Source: Triglochin maritima (Eukaryota > Streptophyta > Magnoliopsida > Alismatales > Juncaginaceae). From it: a stretch of 64,000 nt of DNA. The notes under the pieces were generated by a model that worked only from the letters and a program-made list of their open reading frames with translations, was not told the DNA's origin and ran no database searches. Position numbers and translations under genes: made by a program. Positions 9,799 to 20,545 of this stretch are shown here, one piece after another; the first letter of the stretch is position 1, and the number at the start of each line of letters is the position of its first letter. The stretch covers positions 36,883,501-36,947,500 of the forward strand of contig OY821786.1 in the NCBI GenBank assembly GCA_963682175.1. The letters run 5' to 3'.

Positions 9799-11118
9799 TC
9801 ATCTGCGCTGCCTCATATTCAGCTCCTTCTGCGAGAACAGATACTTCAGACTCTGATGATCGGTGAAGACCTCGAACTGCTCGCCATACAGATAGTGCCG
9901 CCATGTCTTCAACGCGTGAACTACCGCTGCTAACCCCAGATCGTGAGTAGGGTAGTTCTTCTCGTGCACCTTCAGCTGCCTCGAAGCGTACGCCACCACT
10001 TTCCCGTGCTGCATCAGAACACAGCCCAAGCCAATCCCTGATGCATCGCTGTATATCACAAAGCCTCCACTGCCACTCGGTAGAGTCAGAATAGGTGCTG
10101 TCGTCAATCGCCTCTTCAGCTCCTGAAAGCTGTCCTCGCACTTCTGGGACCAAACGAACTTGACGCCCTTCTGCGTCAACGCTGTCAGCGGCGATGCAAG
10201 TCTGGAGAAGTCCTGGATGAACCGTCTGTAATACCCTGCCAGCCCTACGAAACTCCTGATCTCCGTCACGCTCGTCGGGGCTCTCCACTGAGTCACCGCC
10301 TCGACCTTCGCCGGATCCACCGAAATCCCGTCAGCTGACACAATATGCCCCAGAAAAGCCACCTGATCCAACCAAAACTCACACTTCGTGTACTTGGCAT
10401 AAAGCTGCTGATCCCTCAAGATGCCAAGCACAATCCTCAGGTGCTCTCGATGCTGCTCCCTGTCAGGCGAGTACACCAAGATGTCATCCACGAACACTAC
10501 GACAAATTTGTCGAGGTACGGCTGAAAGGTCCTATTCATCAAATCCATGAATGTTGCAGGTGCATTCGTCAGTCCAAATGGCATCACCAAGAACTCGTAG
10601 TGCCCGTACCGCGTCCAGAAGGCTGTCTTCTGAACATCTGCCTCCCTGATCCACAACTGGTGATAACCCGAACGCAGATCAATCTTCGAGAACACTCTCG
10701 CCGTCTGCAACTGATCAAACAAGTCATCCATCCTGGGCAAAGGGTGCCGGTTCCGAACGGTAACCTTATTCAGCATCCTGTAGTCAATGCACATCCGCAA
10801 CGATCCATCCTTCTTCTTCTCGAAGAGCACAGGCGCTCCCCATGGAGAAACACTCGGTCGAATGAACCCGGACTCCATCAACTCCTGCAACTGCTTCTTC
10901 AGCTCTGTCAGCTCAGCAGGTGCCATCCGATAAGGTGCCTTCGACTGAGGTGTCGTACCCGCTACCAACTCGATGCCGAACTCGATCTCTCGGTGCGGCG
11001 GTAACGCTGGAATCTCTGCTGGAAACACATTTGGGAACTCCTGCACAACCTCTATATCCTCCAGCCTCCTCGTCTCAGGATCAGGAACAACTAGCGTGGC
11101 CACAAACGCTCTGCATCC
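9799..11118 (-). pseudogene. Chromovirus reverse transcriptase and RNase H
   Basis: 434 open codons with the full series of Ty3 reverse transcriptase motifs: [57 protein letters not shown] and the catalytic [12 protein letters not shown]. The connection and RNase H follow ([27 protein letters not shown]). The frame is the same as that of gag upstream, separated only by the TAG at 11119-11121. It ends in a TGA at 9799-9801, where the family normally has tryptophan after the conserved NMRQRR. No frameshift occurs; the damage is by point nonsense changes. Confidence 0.95.
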
Positions 11119-12570
11119 CTACTGTATCAGTCTTTGTGCCTTAACCGCAGACACAATCAGACGACCCTCTCTGCTCCTCGCACCTCTGATCAGAACATCT
11201 GGCATGCCCTCCATCGTAATCAGGATCTTCTTCTCACGGCAAAAGACTCGCACGTCGTACTGTGACAGACAATCCATCCCCAGTATGACGTCGAAATCCT
11301 CTATCGGTAACAAGACCAGATCAGCCGGAAAATCATGGTCTCCCGAAGCAACTGTGGTGTTAGGGAAAAAGCTCCTCACAGTGCCCACCTCACCCATGGG
11401 CGTGCGGACCTCCAAAACATCAGTCAGCAGCACAGGGGTCCGACCCAACTCGCCAGCAAACTTCTCCGAAATGAAGGAGTGAGTGGCGCCGAAATCAAAC
11501 AACACGCGCGCGACCAAACCAGAAACCGAAAGCGTACGTTCCACGACGGTGTTGGAGTCCCTCGCCTCCTCAGCCTGAATAGTGAATACTCGCCCGGTCT
11601 TCCTGCCCTGGCCCGGTGAAACAACTGATCGGCTGCCTCCGCCTCTGCCTACAACTGGTGGTCCTGGCCTCCTGCTCGTCTCTCCCTGCCTCTGAGGACA
11701 ATCACAAACGAAATGTCCCATCTGACCGCAACCCATACATGCTCCAGTCCGACGGGGATACTCCTGTCCTGGATGAAACCTCCCGCAGTAAGTGCACGCT
11801 CCAGACTGACGTGTTCCTCCTCCATCAAACCTGGGCCTCTTGCCCGAGTTTCCTGCTCCACGACCGGCTACACGGCTACCGGTGCTCACTGGTGCCTTCC
11901 TCGCCTCCTGAAGACACTCCCTCTGGTCCTGCTCGATGATATTAGCATGCTTCACCGCGTCTGCAAGAGTCCGCAGCATGCTGTTGATCACCCGAGATCG
12001 GAGCGACTGTCTCAATCCCTTCACGAACTTCCTCGCCCGCTGCTCTGGGGTCACACAAATCTCAGGGTAGTAACGCTCCAACGCGTTGAACCTGCTGATG
12101 TAGCTCGTCAGAGTCATCTCCTTCTGCTCCAGCGACATGAACTCCTCCCTCTTCTGATCCCTGACGTACTGGGGAAAGTACTGCTCATGGAACACCTCTA
12201 AGAACTCCTCCCAACTGACATCCACACGGTCGTTGAACAACACCGTGGACGTGGACCTCCACCAGTTGGCGGTCTCGCCATTTAACACATAGGTGGCCAG
12301 CTCCACCATCCTCTCAGGTGCTACTCCAATAGCGCGGAAGATCTTCTCCATCCTGAAGATCCAATCCTCCGCAACCTCCGGGGCCCTCCTGCCATCAAAA
12401 GTCGGTGGGTGCTGACGCATGAAACGATCGTGCTCAGCTCCCACCCCGCCCTGCGCACTCTGAGCTGCCTGACGCTCCAGAAACTCGCCCAACCTGTCCC
12501 AATGAGCACCTGAAGTGTCGTCACTGGGATCGCGATCGCGTGGAGAACTCCTCACGCGCCTAGGTGCCAT
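11119..12570 (-). pseudogene. Chromovirus gag and aspartic protease
   Basis: The frame is open further upstream, but I place the start at the methionine of MAPRRVRSS (12570), which begins many plant Ty3 gag proteins. The capsid-type gag domain lies at roughly residues 55-200 (WIFRMEKIF, YVLNGETANWW). It is followed by two zinc-knuckle-like motifs. The first is degraded (CTYCGRFHPGQEY, last cysteine lost) and the second is complete (CMGCGQMGHFVCDC). The protease active site reads LFDFGATHSFIS; the family signature is D-S/T-G, so the middle residue is changed and the enzyme should be inactive. The reading frame ends at a TAG at 11119 where pol should continue. Confidence 0.93.
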
Positions 12571-12680
12571 CTGACAGAAGAAACAAACACAAACTTCAGC
12601 CATGAATGCATGCCAAAAATATAAAATGCATGAGTCTTATTACTACAAGGGTGATTTCATTGGGAACCGCATAGGAATCG

Positions 12681-12695
12681 ACCGCTCTGACACCA
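12681..12695 (-). other. Primer-binding site (initiator tRNA-Met)
   Basis: On the minus strand, three bases inside the 5' LTR, the sequence is TGGTGTCAGAGCGGT. The usual plant initiator-methionine primer-binding site is TGGTATCAGAGC, so this one has a single mismatch (G for A). It fixes the element's orientation independently of the coding part. Confidence 0.88.
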
Positions 12696-12698
12696 AAT

Positions 12699-14662
12699 TG
12701 TAACATCCCGAAACAGCGGAAATTTAAAAATTTAAAATCAAGACAAGGAACTCAATAATCAAAGGCGGGACTGTTACTTCTCATAAACAAATAGCGGTGC
12801 ACCAAATTACATCAGAGTTTGTCAAAATGATACATGATTACAACAAAACGACAAAAGAAGATAAAACGTAATCATGTCGACCTCAGCGGTCCGAAAAGAG
12901 GATCCGACTCCAAAATGCGCGTGCCCGCCGATCACCACCCAACTGGACCTACTGCGGTCCTGAAAAATATATAACAACAATGCCTGAGTTTCCAGAAGGA
13001 AACCCCGGATGCCAACTCACCTATATGCATGCATTACACAAATGGACCTATCATACTAGTAGCATGTCATGGCATCGACAGAATGGAAAACAGTTCCCCC
13101 GAAGGGTAAAACAGGACATCAGTCCGATAGTCAACATCGGGTCTCCCGAGGAGACCTACTGCAGGCACATGCAGTCTTACATCACGCAACATCGCACCCC
13201 CCCCACACGCGGCTACACTACTCAAGGGTTCGGCAAGGAGCCTCTGTCACGCCTGCGGGCCGATAGAATACAGATCTGCAAATCTCTGTGGTCGGAGCCA
13301 CTAGGGACCAACGGGGCCGTCGCCCGGAAGGTATACCAACATCATCTCGATAGGTGCCCAGTCGAGGAATCAACATAGCCGGAACAACCTCGGCCCAACA
13401 ATCATCATCGCCGGCACAACCTCGGCGGCATCACCGGCACAACATCGGTGGTCCATCACAACGTCCGGCACAACAACGGACGGGTCCAGACCGAAGTCTG
13501 CCAGGTCATCAGGTTCCACAAGCCGCAAACACCAACCGCGCCGCTATGAAAGCAGGGCAGCGACCTCCGTAGCCCGTGGGCCGGTAGTCACCTCACCCAA
13601 CGCCAGTTGCGTGCCCGCACAAACATCAAACATTGGGATCCGCGATCCCTCAGGCCTGCTATACTACAATGAGTCCAATCAATCCATCAACTTAGTCACG
13701 ATCCATACATGGAGGTGACGCGTCCCGAACACCCACACTTTTCCACACGACGGTCCCTGCGCAGGCACGTGGAACGCGCCCACCGTCACCTCACGGCTCA
13801 CGCACAAGGTGAGGACACGGGTTTCCGTGGACAAAGTTGGCATTCAAAAAGGGAACCAGGAATTCTGTCCTGGGCTCAAACGATCGACCGGAAGAGGTGA
13901 TTCGGTTGACCGGTTCCAGAAAGGAATCAGTCGACCGTACGCCTAACACGGTCTACCGCTGCGCTCAAAACACAATCCCCAACGGTCGAACAAAGGTGAC
14001 CGAACGAGGTCAAAATCCGGAGTCTGGTCAACATTAAATTCAAATCTAGCGGTCGACCGACTCAGGGGTCTCGGTCGACCGAAAACAGACAGGGTCAACC
14101 TATTATTCTACGTCATATAATCGGTCGAACGCAAACATACAACGGTCGAACAAACATGCATAGGAAATCAGTACACTTAAGTTTCGGTCGAACGACCCAA
14201 GGAACCGGTCGACCGAAAACTGACAGGGAGTCCCAACTCACCAGTAATATGCACTACCGGTCGACCGCCACAAGGCATCGTTCGACCGGTGAAGGTTAAA
14301 GTCGGGTAAAAACACTACATTCGGTCGACCGCCCAAAGGGACCAGTCGACCGTTGGTCGCCTTCAACCTCGCGCCAGCCGAGGTTTTCCATGGAAACAAC
14401 GCCGGAGAGGTCTCTGACCTCCCCGTCCGACCAACACAACCCTCCCACAAGGGTTAGCAACAACAAATCACACTATCAAGTCGACATACCTCAAGCAAAG
14501 ACGACGAACCGCCGGAGCTCGCTCACGCACGTCGCCTCCGGTAGACCTCGAGCATGCGCCGCGCCTCCTCTGGACGTCTGACCTCCTCCCGCGCGACGTC
14601 CTCGCCTCCTCCGATCGTCGCCTCAGCTGGATGAAGGAGAAGAAGAAGGAAATGGAGAGAAT

Positions 14663-14711
<49 letters not shown>

Positions 14712-14892
14712 GGGTCTTCTCTACTTAAACCCAACAAAACACATCAATAGTGCCCTACTCGCTCAACCATCACCCTCCCCTCACGTCTACAGTGCCCGCC
14801 TCCCTTCCATCACCCTACACACCACACTTCCCCATGCAAACCCCCTTCTAAACCACCCATTAGCACACTAACCCCAGGTTTGGGTTCTAACA
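12699..14892 (-). repeat. 5' LTR of the chromovirus
   Basis: 2194 bases with the same termini as the 3' LTR, next to the primer-binding site. It would hold the element's promoter. It differs from the left LTR by scattered substitutions, a short deletion near 13998 and a shorter GA run at 14670-14708. All open frames inside it (for example 12980-13378 and 13354-13572) also occur in the other LTR and are not genes. Confidence 0.95.
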
Positions 14893-15130
14893 CCAACAAT
14901 TACAAGGGATCCGAAAGGGATGGAGATCTGAATAGCCTCAAATCTTGATATAGAGTCCAATTCTTCATCAAATTGACTCGTGGTCCATCCCTGGGCTCGA
15001 GTCTCTTGATCAACTTGCCGACACAAGTTCATTTGCCATGCGCCTGGTCTAATTCGATCAGATTCACTCAATGCAGCAGGTTCCATCAATTGGACTCAAG
15101 TTCATCATGGACATCTGTAACACATATAAT
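14893..15130 (-). other. Insertion-site flank with an unrecognised open frame
   Basis: It starts with the second CCAAC target copy. The minus strand is open for about 70 codons (residues such as RIRPGAWQMNLCRQVDQE), and a CAG splice-acceptor-like site (TGTGTTACAG) lies just upstream on that strand. Before the chromovirus inserted, this would have been continuous with 4013-4688. I do not recognise the protein; it may be part of an older transposon. Confidence 0.25.
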
Positions 15131-15869
15131 ATTATGGAATCACGAAACATGGTAATTAAACATAATAAAATGATTGTGTAACAAATAAAAAAATTGGAGT
15201 TGGTAAAATTAATTATATATTTGTAATCTAGTTACTCTGGGTTTGTGCATTCAGAATTCAGGGGAAAAAGACAGACAAAACGACTTTCAGTTTGTGCACT
15301 CTAGGGAATCAATCGCGATTTTCCAGCTAATTCCGTGGTATAAAAGGATTTTTATCCTCCCATTTCTCCTCCGAATCACCTCCGAATCAGAAGAAAGGCA
15401 AATCCACTTTGACATGAAAAATGTTTACACAAAATGGAAAATTAACTTTCTCGGATTGATTCAGTGTATAGAGGTTATTACAGGTGGTGGAAGCACGTGT
15501 GATTGCCTCGGTTACATTCAAAGTGGAGAAAGAGATCAAAAAAGTCTTTATCATAAGTAGCACTAATTACGTATATATAACGGTTAGATTTGAGTGAATT
15601 GATGAATCATAAAATGAAACCATTACAACATAAATCAAAAGTTTGAGAGGTGAAAGTTATTTATAGTAGAAGAGTGTTTGTAATACATTATTGAAGGTAA
15701 ACATTACATATGTATAAAATCTAGCCAGTAAGTTCTGGAATATAGTAATACAATGGATATTGACTCAATTTATGTATACAATAGATTTAACCAGGATTTG
15801 GTTAATGGGTCTGGACTTATGGATCTGATCTTATAGCATGTGCATATCATAAGTAGTACTAATTAGATT
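15131..15869. other. Intergenic, no feature recognised
   Basis: AT-rich DNA downstream of the membrane-protein gene. One 105-codon open frame at 15243-15560 has no recognisable domain and irregular composition. Nothing else can be supported. Confidence 0.5.
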
Positions 15870-18093
15870 TTAATTGTTATTTGATGTCTTCCAATCGTCA
15901 ATGTGTTGCTTATTTTCAGGATAGAAGCAAGCTACTTCTGGATTACTGAACATCTTCAGAAGCTCTTCTGCCTCCCCAAGTAGAAGTGCAGCGTCGCGAA
16001 CGCTCTTCTCTCGCTCTTCGATACGAACACAGAAGCACTTCATGTATATCGCACGAGGTAAGTTGGTAAGGCATGCGCCTAAGATATCTGCGATCAGTCC
16101 AAATAGCATCTCGTTTGTCATACCATTCTCGTAGTTCTGCAAAATTGTTTTGCTAATTCTTTGCATACAATCGGCAGCCAGTACATCCCTTGGCCATTCA
16201 AGGGGTCTCTTTTCCATCTCCTCTTTTTTTGCAACCTTCTGATGGTATTCTGAAACACACTTTTCTGCTTCTCTGTTGAGCGTTTTGACAATTTCTTCCG
16301 TATGATCATGTAGTGGTAGACTAACAACACTGTTCCATTTGCGATAAAGATCAACACCAAGGAATATCACATCTGCAGCGCCCCTCATGTTTATTAACCC
16401 TTTGTCATCCAATTGTGTCTCGACGACTCTAACATATTTGAGCCCTTCATTCACAGACTTCAGCAGTGACTTAGTGTAGTTCTTGTCGATGCCTGGAAGT
16501 GCAACCGCGATACTTGCAAGGGTCACTATTGGCAACGCCCAACATTGTGGGACGTTGAAGCAGTCTTCGCTCGACGAATCATTAATTATGGTGGCAATAA
16601 ACTCACGTACACCCGCAAACCCCTGTCCAATACTAGAATGATTTTTTATCAACTCAATCAAAGCTGTCGGTTGGTTTCTCTTCCCCTTTCCAATCCATGT
16701 GTTTGTATCTTTCCGACCACTTTTCAAGATCAGAGTAACCAAGTCATTCTCCCCTTCGAGATGCAGGACATAATCTCTAAGCGCCACCAAATCTGTGTTC
16801 CCGATTTGAACAACCAAGCTTATTGGTACGATCGATATCATCCAGATGAACTTGCTAGCCATAACGACCACTTTCTGAATTGCCATCAACACCACAATGC
16901 CCACATCCTTGGATTTGTCCACGAATCTTCTCATCCACCTTGGTCGATTGATGTATTGAGCATAAGGGTCTTCTTTCCATTCCTTAAGTCTTTCGATCCA
17001 GTATTTTTCAACCTTAAACACATCCCCACATGTCGATGATAACAGTTCAGGACGCTTGAACTTTATGGCACAAAACCATCTCACTGTGGGAGGTATCGTC
17101 CCGACGACCACCGCAAAGGCCTGGGCGATGAGCACCACCACAATCGACCACCTATAATCACTCTCTCCATCACAAAACGTAGATTTCATCACGAAAAAAC
17201 TTTTGACCATTGCTTCTATGAATATGAGGGTGGACGCCAAACATAATGCCCCCGACGCCATGCACGTGGGTGACCGTCCGATCACGAACTGAGGACTGCT
17301 GGTGTGCGACATCAACCAAAATTTGCTTATGTAATCCTTCAGCTTTTCCGTGGAGTATTTGTCGTCGGATTGGTTCGTGTTATGTTCTTGCTCGCTCCGT
17401 ATTTGTTGAAACCTGTTTGGAAGGAGGACTCATGCATGCATGAATACTTCATAGTTAACTAAACTCGTACGTGTTTAACGTTTAAATATTACAAGATCAT
17501 GAAATATTAATTATTGTACGAATTAATATCCATCCTTACCTATCGCGGAATTGGTCGTTAAGTATCTCCTTTGTTGTTGGAACACTCAAAGCGGAGGAGG
17601 CGAGAAGGACGAGGAGAACGAGCATGATGACCATGATAATCACGTGCTCCGGCAAGAAAACGTAGATGACTCCGGTGCACATTTGCATGATCATATTCAC
17701 TATAATAGTGATCACGAGGATTGCAAGGGCGATGACGTTCGAGAGGATCTCGGAGTCGCTCATGCTCCCTAAAGAAGGCATGAAGTTGGCCATGAGAGTG
17801 CATATCAGGACGGTGCCACTGAGCTTAGTGAGTTGATCCCAACTTCGGGGCATCGAAGTGTTGAGGTCGACGGGGAGTTTGGTGGCGATACCGAGAATAG
17901 TGAGAGTCAAGGAGTTAAGACCAAAGTACTTGGAAGGAAACCAAACCTTGAGTTTAGAAATGCCTAGGTAGGCGTCGGTGGCCATTGCTAGACCGCATAA
18001 CAACGACGCGCCGGCTATATAGAGGCCAATCCATGGAAGAGGTTTGCTGAAACTTGTCTCGGCGAGATTAATGTATGCAATGCAACCAGACAT
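15870..18093 (-). CDS. Uncharacterised plant multi-pass membrane protein (2 exons, 698 aa)
   Basis: Exon 1 is 17540-18093 and exon 2 is 15870-17412. The 127-base intron has donor GATAG|GTAAGG and acceptor CAG|GTTTCAACAA, and the frame is kept across it (554 + 1543 bases). The start MSGCIAYINLAETSF was chosen because the paralogous fragment at 1854 begins in the same way. The N-terminal third has about five hydrophobic helices: near residues 19-40, 52-72, 85-105, 113-135 and 140-168. Two or three more lie early in exon 2 (CLASTLIFIEA, WSIVVVLIAQAFAVVVG). The rest is mostly soluble and helical, with a basic/acidic stretch (QKVAKKEEMEKRPLEWPRD). I recall similar proteins in plants, annotated only as hypothetical or transmembrane proteins; the function is unknown. 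A (TA)n tract lies 30-55 bases upstream of the start. Confidence 0.8.
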
Positions 18094-18183
18094 TGTTGAG
18101 TGGTGTTTTTGTATGGAATGCTTGCATATATATATATATATATATACATAGAAAAGCCTTGGCATGCATGCATGGAGGACCAC

Positions 18184-18887
18184 TACTTTAATTTAATTAT
18201 TCTCGATCGCTTAAAGTGGCACTCAAGATTAATGTTTCAAGTTTCCAACTTTATTTCAGTTATTAGAATCTTGCTTGTCCTTTAAAGTACTGTTCAGGTT
18301 GCTTAACTAGTGACTCTTAGAATGATTCATCTAAACAGCCGACGCCTTCTAGTTTCTTCCATTTACAAAAATAAAAATGATGATATGCTCTTCTATTAAT
18401 GTGACAATTGACATGTAGAGTAGAAACTTGAAAGTGGTACTCAAAAGAGCAATTATATTTATTGGAAATTAATACTAAAGAATAATATTTAAATGGTTGA
18501 TTAACTTAGACCATGCATTTGTATTCCAACGTGGCGAGAATTACATGTCTTGGGGATTGAATTCTTGATGTTGTCATAGATAGGTGGACACACATTTATT
18601 GCATTCACCCAAATCTAGCATGAAATAATGGTCAAAATCATTGTTACATTCACCCAAATCTATGTGAAATAAGGATGGTCTTATCTCCCTCCTCAGAAAT
18701 AGTCATAGCTGCCGAAGCTTTAGGAATATCCCTACGCTAGGCTAGAAGCTATGATTAAACATATTCCAACATCTTGAAGCCTTATGTCAAGGTTTTTTTT
18801 AAATTCAATTAAAATTTATAAAATAGATTAAAAAATCAGGAAAAATCGGAAAAATGCACAAATATTATCTAAAAATATCATACATGT
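18184..18887. other. Intergenic, AT-rich, with a short direct repeat
   Basis: No gene is seen. The sequence CATTCACCCAAATCTA followed by TGAAATAA occurs twice, near 18602 and 18650, as an imperfect tandem duplication of about 48 bases. Confidence 0.5.
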
Positions 18888-19087
18888 TTAGGCTTCGAAA
18901 AGACACCTAGTTTCTCGACCAAGACCTTACTAGGCACCCCCTCTACCCACCTAAATACTTAGGTATATAATTTATTGCTTAATAGTACGATTACAAAGGT
19001 AACTCAGAGTTCATACAATAGCAGATAAGAGAGAAATTAGAATTACAAGCTAACTAACTAATTCCATTAAACACATTGATCTAATGT

Positions 19088-19981
19088 TCAACTGGGAATC
19101 ATATCATATCCTCCACCACCATCAGAGTCGTCGGAGTGATTCTCGTTCGGATTGTCGACGTAGACATCATCTTCTTCAGTTTCTTCATCGTCGGATTGGA
19201 CATATTGCTCGTCGATGTCCATCGGTGGTTGAGAACTCGATGCACCTGGATCTCTAGAACTAATGTGAACGATGACATCATCCATGCCACCACCTAATAA
19301 TGGCGCGTCAGATGCAGTGGACATGATACGTCATGGGTTTAAGTCGGGGTCCGTAAGTACAAGTAGCGGATATTGATTCCTTCCACTCAGACGTCCTTAC
19401 AGTGTTGAATGATATACCACATCTATAGAAAGCCTAGACCATTTTTTATTAATTGTTTTCCTATTTTCTTTTCTAAAGGTTCTTTCGAGGGTTGTTTGTT
19501 GGGGGCCGGAAACCACGTCCTTCCCACGTCCGCAAAATGGTGCCCACAAACGTTGTTTTTGTCTCTTTCGACCAGGAACGGAGCGAGAACGGGAGGTTGG
19601 GGTCCGAGCAGAACCGGAACCCGACCCGGTTTCCAGATCAAATTCTTTGTTTTCTCGGTCTACATAATCATCAAGACATACATTTTCGTTTTGTAATGTC
19701 CTACTGTTTCTAATCATGTATGCAGTTATGTCTTATTTAATAGAGTCAGGAATTTTATCACAAGGTCTAGCATTGCTACCGGGTGTGTGTGCAAGATGTT
19801 GTTTGTGACGGGTTATACCACCTCTAGTTTCCTTACCACATAACTCACAGACAATGCAGTTTTTATCTTTAGCACTAATGTAATGGGCAGTATTCCAACC
19901 AGGGTCATTTGTACGGGTAGGTCTTAGGTCATCGTAACTCTCGTGATGCATAGGGAGACTAGTGTCGGGTACGTAAGTCAT
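19088..19981 (-). pseudogene. Internally deleted hAT transposase (BED zinc finger plus acidic tail)
   Basis: The upstream piece (19981-19733) encodes a BED-type zinc finger with the ligands in CELCGKETRGGITRHKQHL, preceded by the DPGWNTAHY motif seen in plant hAT proteins. A middle piece (19717-19397) has an ETGSGSGSARTP linker and KKWSRLSIDVVYHSTL, as found between finger and catalytic domain in this family. The last piece (19324-19088) is an acidic C-terminal tail ending GGGGYDMIPS. The RNase H-like catalytic domain and the hAT dimerisation region are absent and the frames are interrupted, so no transposase can be made. Mobility, if any, would need help from another copy. Confidence 0.75.
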
Positions 19982-20339
19982 ATCTTGAAACTAGACTAAT
20001 ATAAAAATTTAGACTAATATGAAAATAAAATACTAATTAATTTAATTCTAAAGAGAAGTTAGAAAGAGTGCACTTGATTTTGGCGGTTGAAGAATGAAGA
20101 ACCGGATCGGAGGCTTCACTTTCCAACTTCAAAACTAAGCACCAGACCGAAGACTTAATCGCGAAATCTTGATGATTAGGAAATTTGATGATGAGAATAG
20201 AATTATGAAGAAGAAGAGAATGAGAGATGTGTGAAAAATGAAGAGGTTTGGAGGGGTTTATATAGGATCTGGGGTAGTGACAAACTTGTAATTTTTGGAA
20301 GAAAAAAAAAGGAGAGAGCCGTTGGAGTGCCTCCAATGA

Positions 20340-20450
20340 CTCTCGCCTAGGTGAGGCGATCGCCTGAGCGATCGCCTATTTCGCCCTGCTTTGCTGGGCG
20401 AAAGGCGGTGGTCGCCCAGGCGACCACTGCGACGGGCGGTCGCCTACGGA
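20340..20450. repeat. GC-rich palindromic cluster at the hAT end
   Basis: It contains GGCGATCGCC twice, a stem TTTCGCCC/GGGCGAAA with a 9-base loop, and GTGGTCGCC/GGCGACCAC arms separated by two bases. It is probably the subterminal transposase-binding region of the hAT relic. Similar GGTCGCC clusters occur at 46840-46960 and 47410-47460. Confidence 0.7.
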
Positions 20451-20456
20451 AACATT

Positions 20457-20545
20457 GGTTCATACACACCTCTGTAACACATTCTGTCACCGTCTAACAT
20501 TGTTAGACAATTTGCAAATTAAATATCGTAAAATACAAATATCTT
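20457..20545 (+). repeat. Dispersed repeat, copy C (partial)
   Basis: 'cacctctg', 'tctgtcaccgt' and 'gttagacaatttgcaaatta' followed by 'cgtaaaata' match, in order, the reverse complement of 63010-63150. The first half of the repeat is missing at the point where the hAT relic abuts it. Confidence 0.65.

Larger units (their letters stand above)
4689..14892 (-). mobile_element. Ty3/gypsy chromovirus (Tekay/Del-like), complete but inactivated
   Basis: A full-length LTR retrotransposon in minus orientation: 3' LTR 4689-6897, internal 6898-12698, 5' LTR 12699-14892. It is flanked by the 5-bp target duplication CCAAC at 4684-4688 and 14893-14897. Both LTRs start TGTAACATCCCG and end TTCTAACA. The primer-binding site lies next to the right-hand LTR. 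The internal part is one gag-pro-RT-RNase H-integrase reading frame ending in a chromodomain-like tail, which places it in the chromoviruses. The long LTRs and the C-terminal motif suggest Tekay/Del. It is dead: four in-frame stops (11119-11121, 9799-9801, 8971-8973, 7274-7276) and a 1.2-kb solo LTR interrupt the frame. The two LTRs differ at scattered bases and by one short indel, so the insertion is fairly old but not ancient. Confidence 0.95.
18888..20456 (-). mobile_element. hAT-type transposon relic
   Basis: It contains remnants of a BED-finger hAT transposase on the minus strand (see 19088-19981). The right end, read inward, is CAATGTTTCCGTAGGCGACCG; it resembles the end of the hAT element at 46824-47472 (CAGTTTTCCGGTGGGCGGTC). 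Behind it lies a GC-rich palindromic subterminal block (20340-20450). The left end is not certain. I place it near 18888, where CATGTTTAGGCTTCG and CCTAG-rich sequence begin, but no clean 8-bp duplication could be confirmed. Another candidate left end is at 19017, next to GTTCATAC, which also follows the right end at 20457. Confidence 0.6.

Noticed and set aside
10345..11004. 219-codon + frame inside the chromovirus
   Set aside because: It is the opposite strand of the reverse transcriptase, whose minus-strand frame has full domain motifs.
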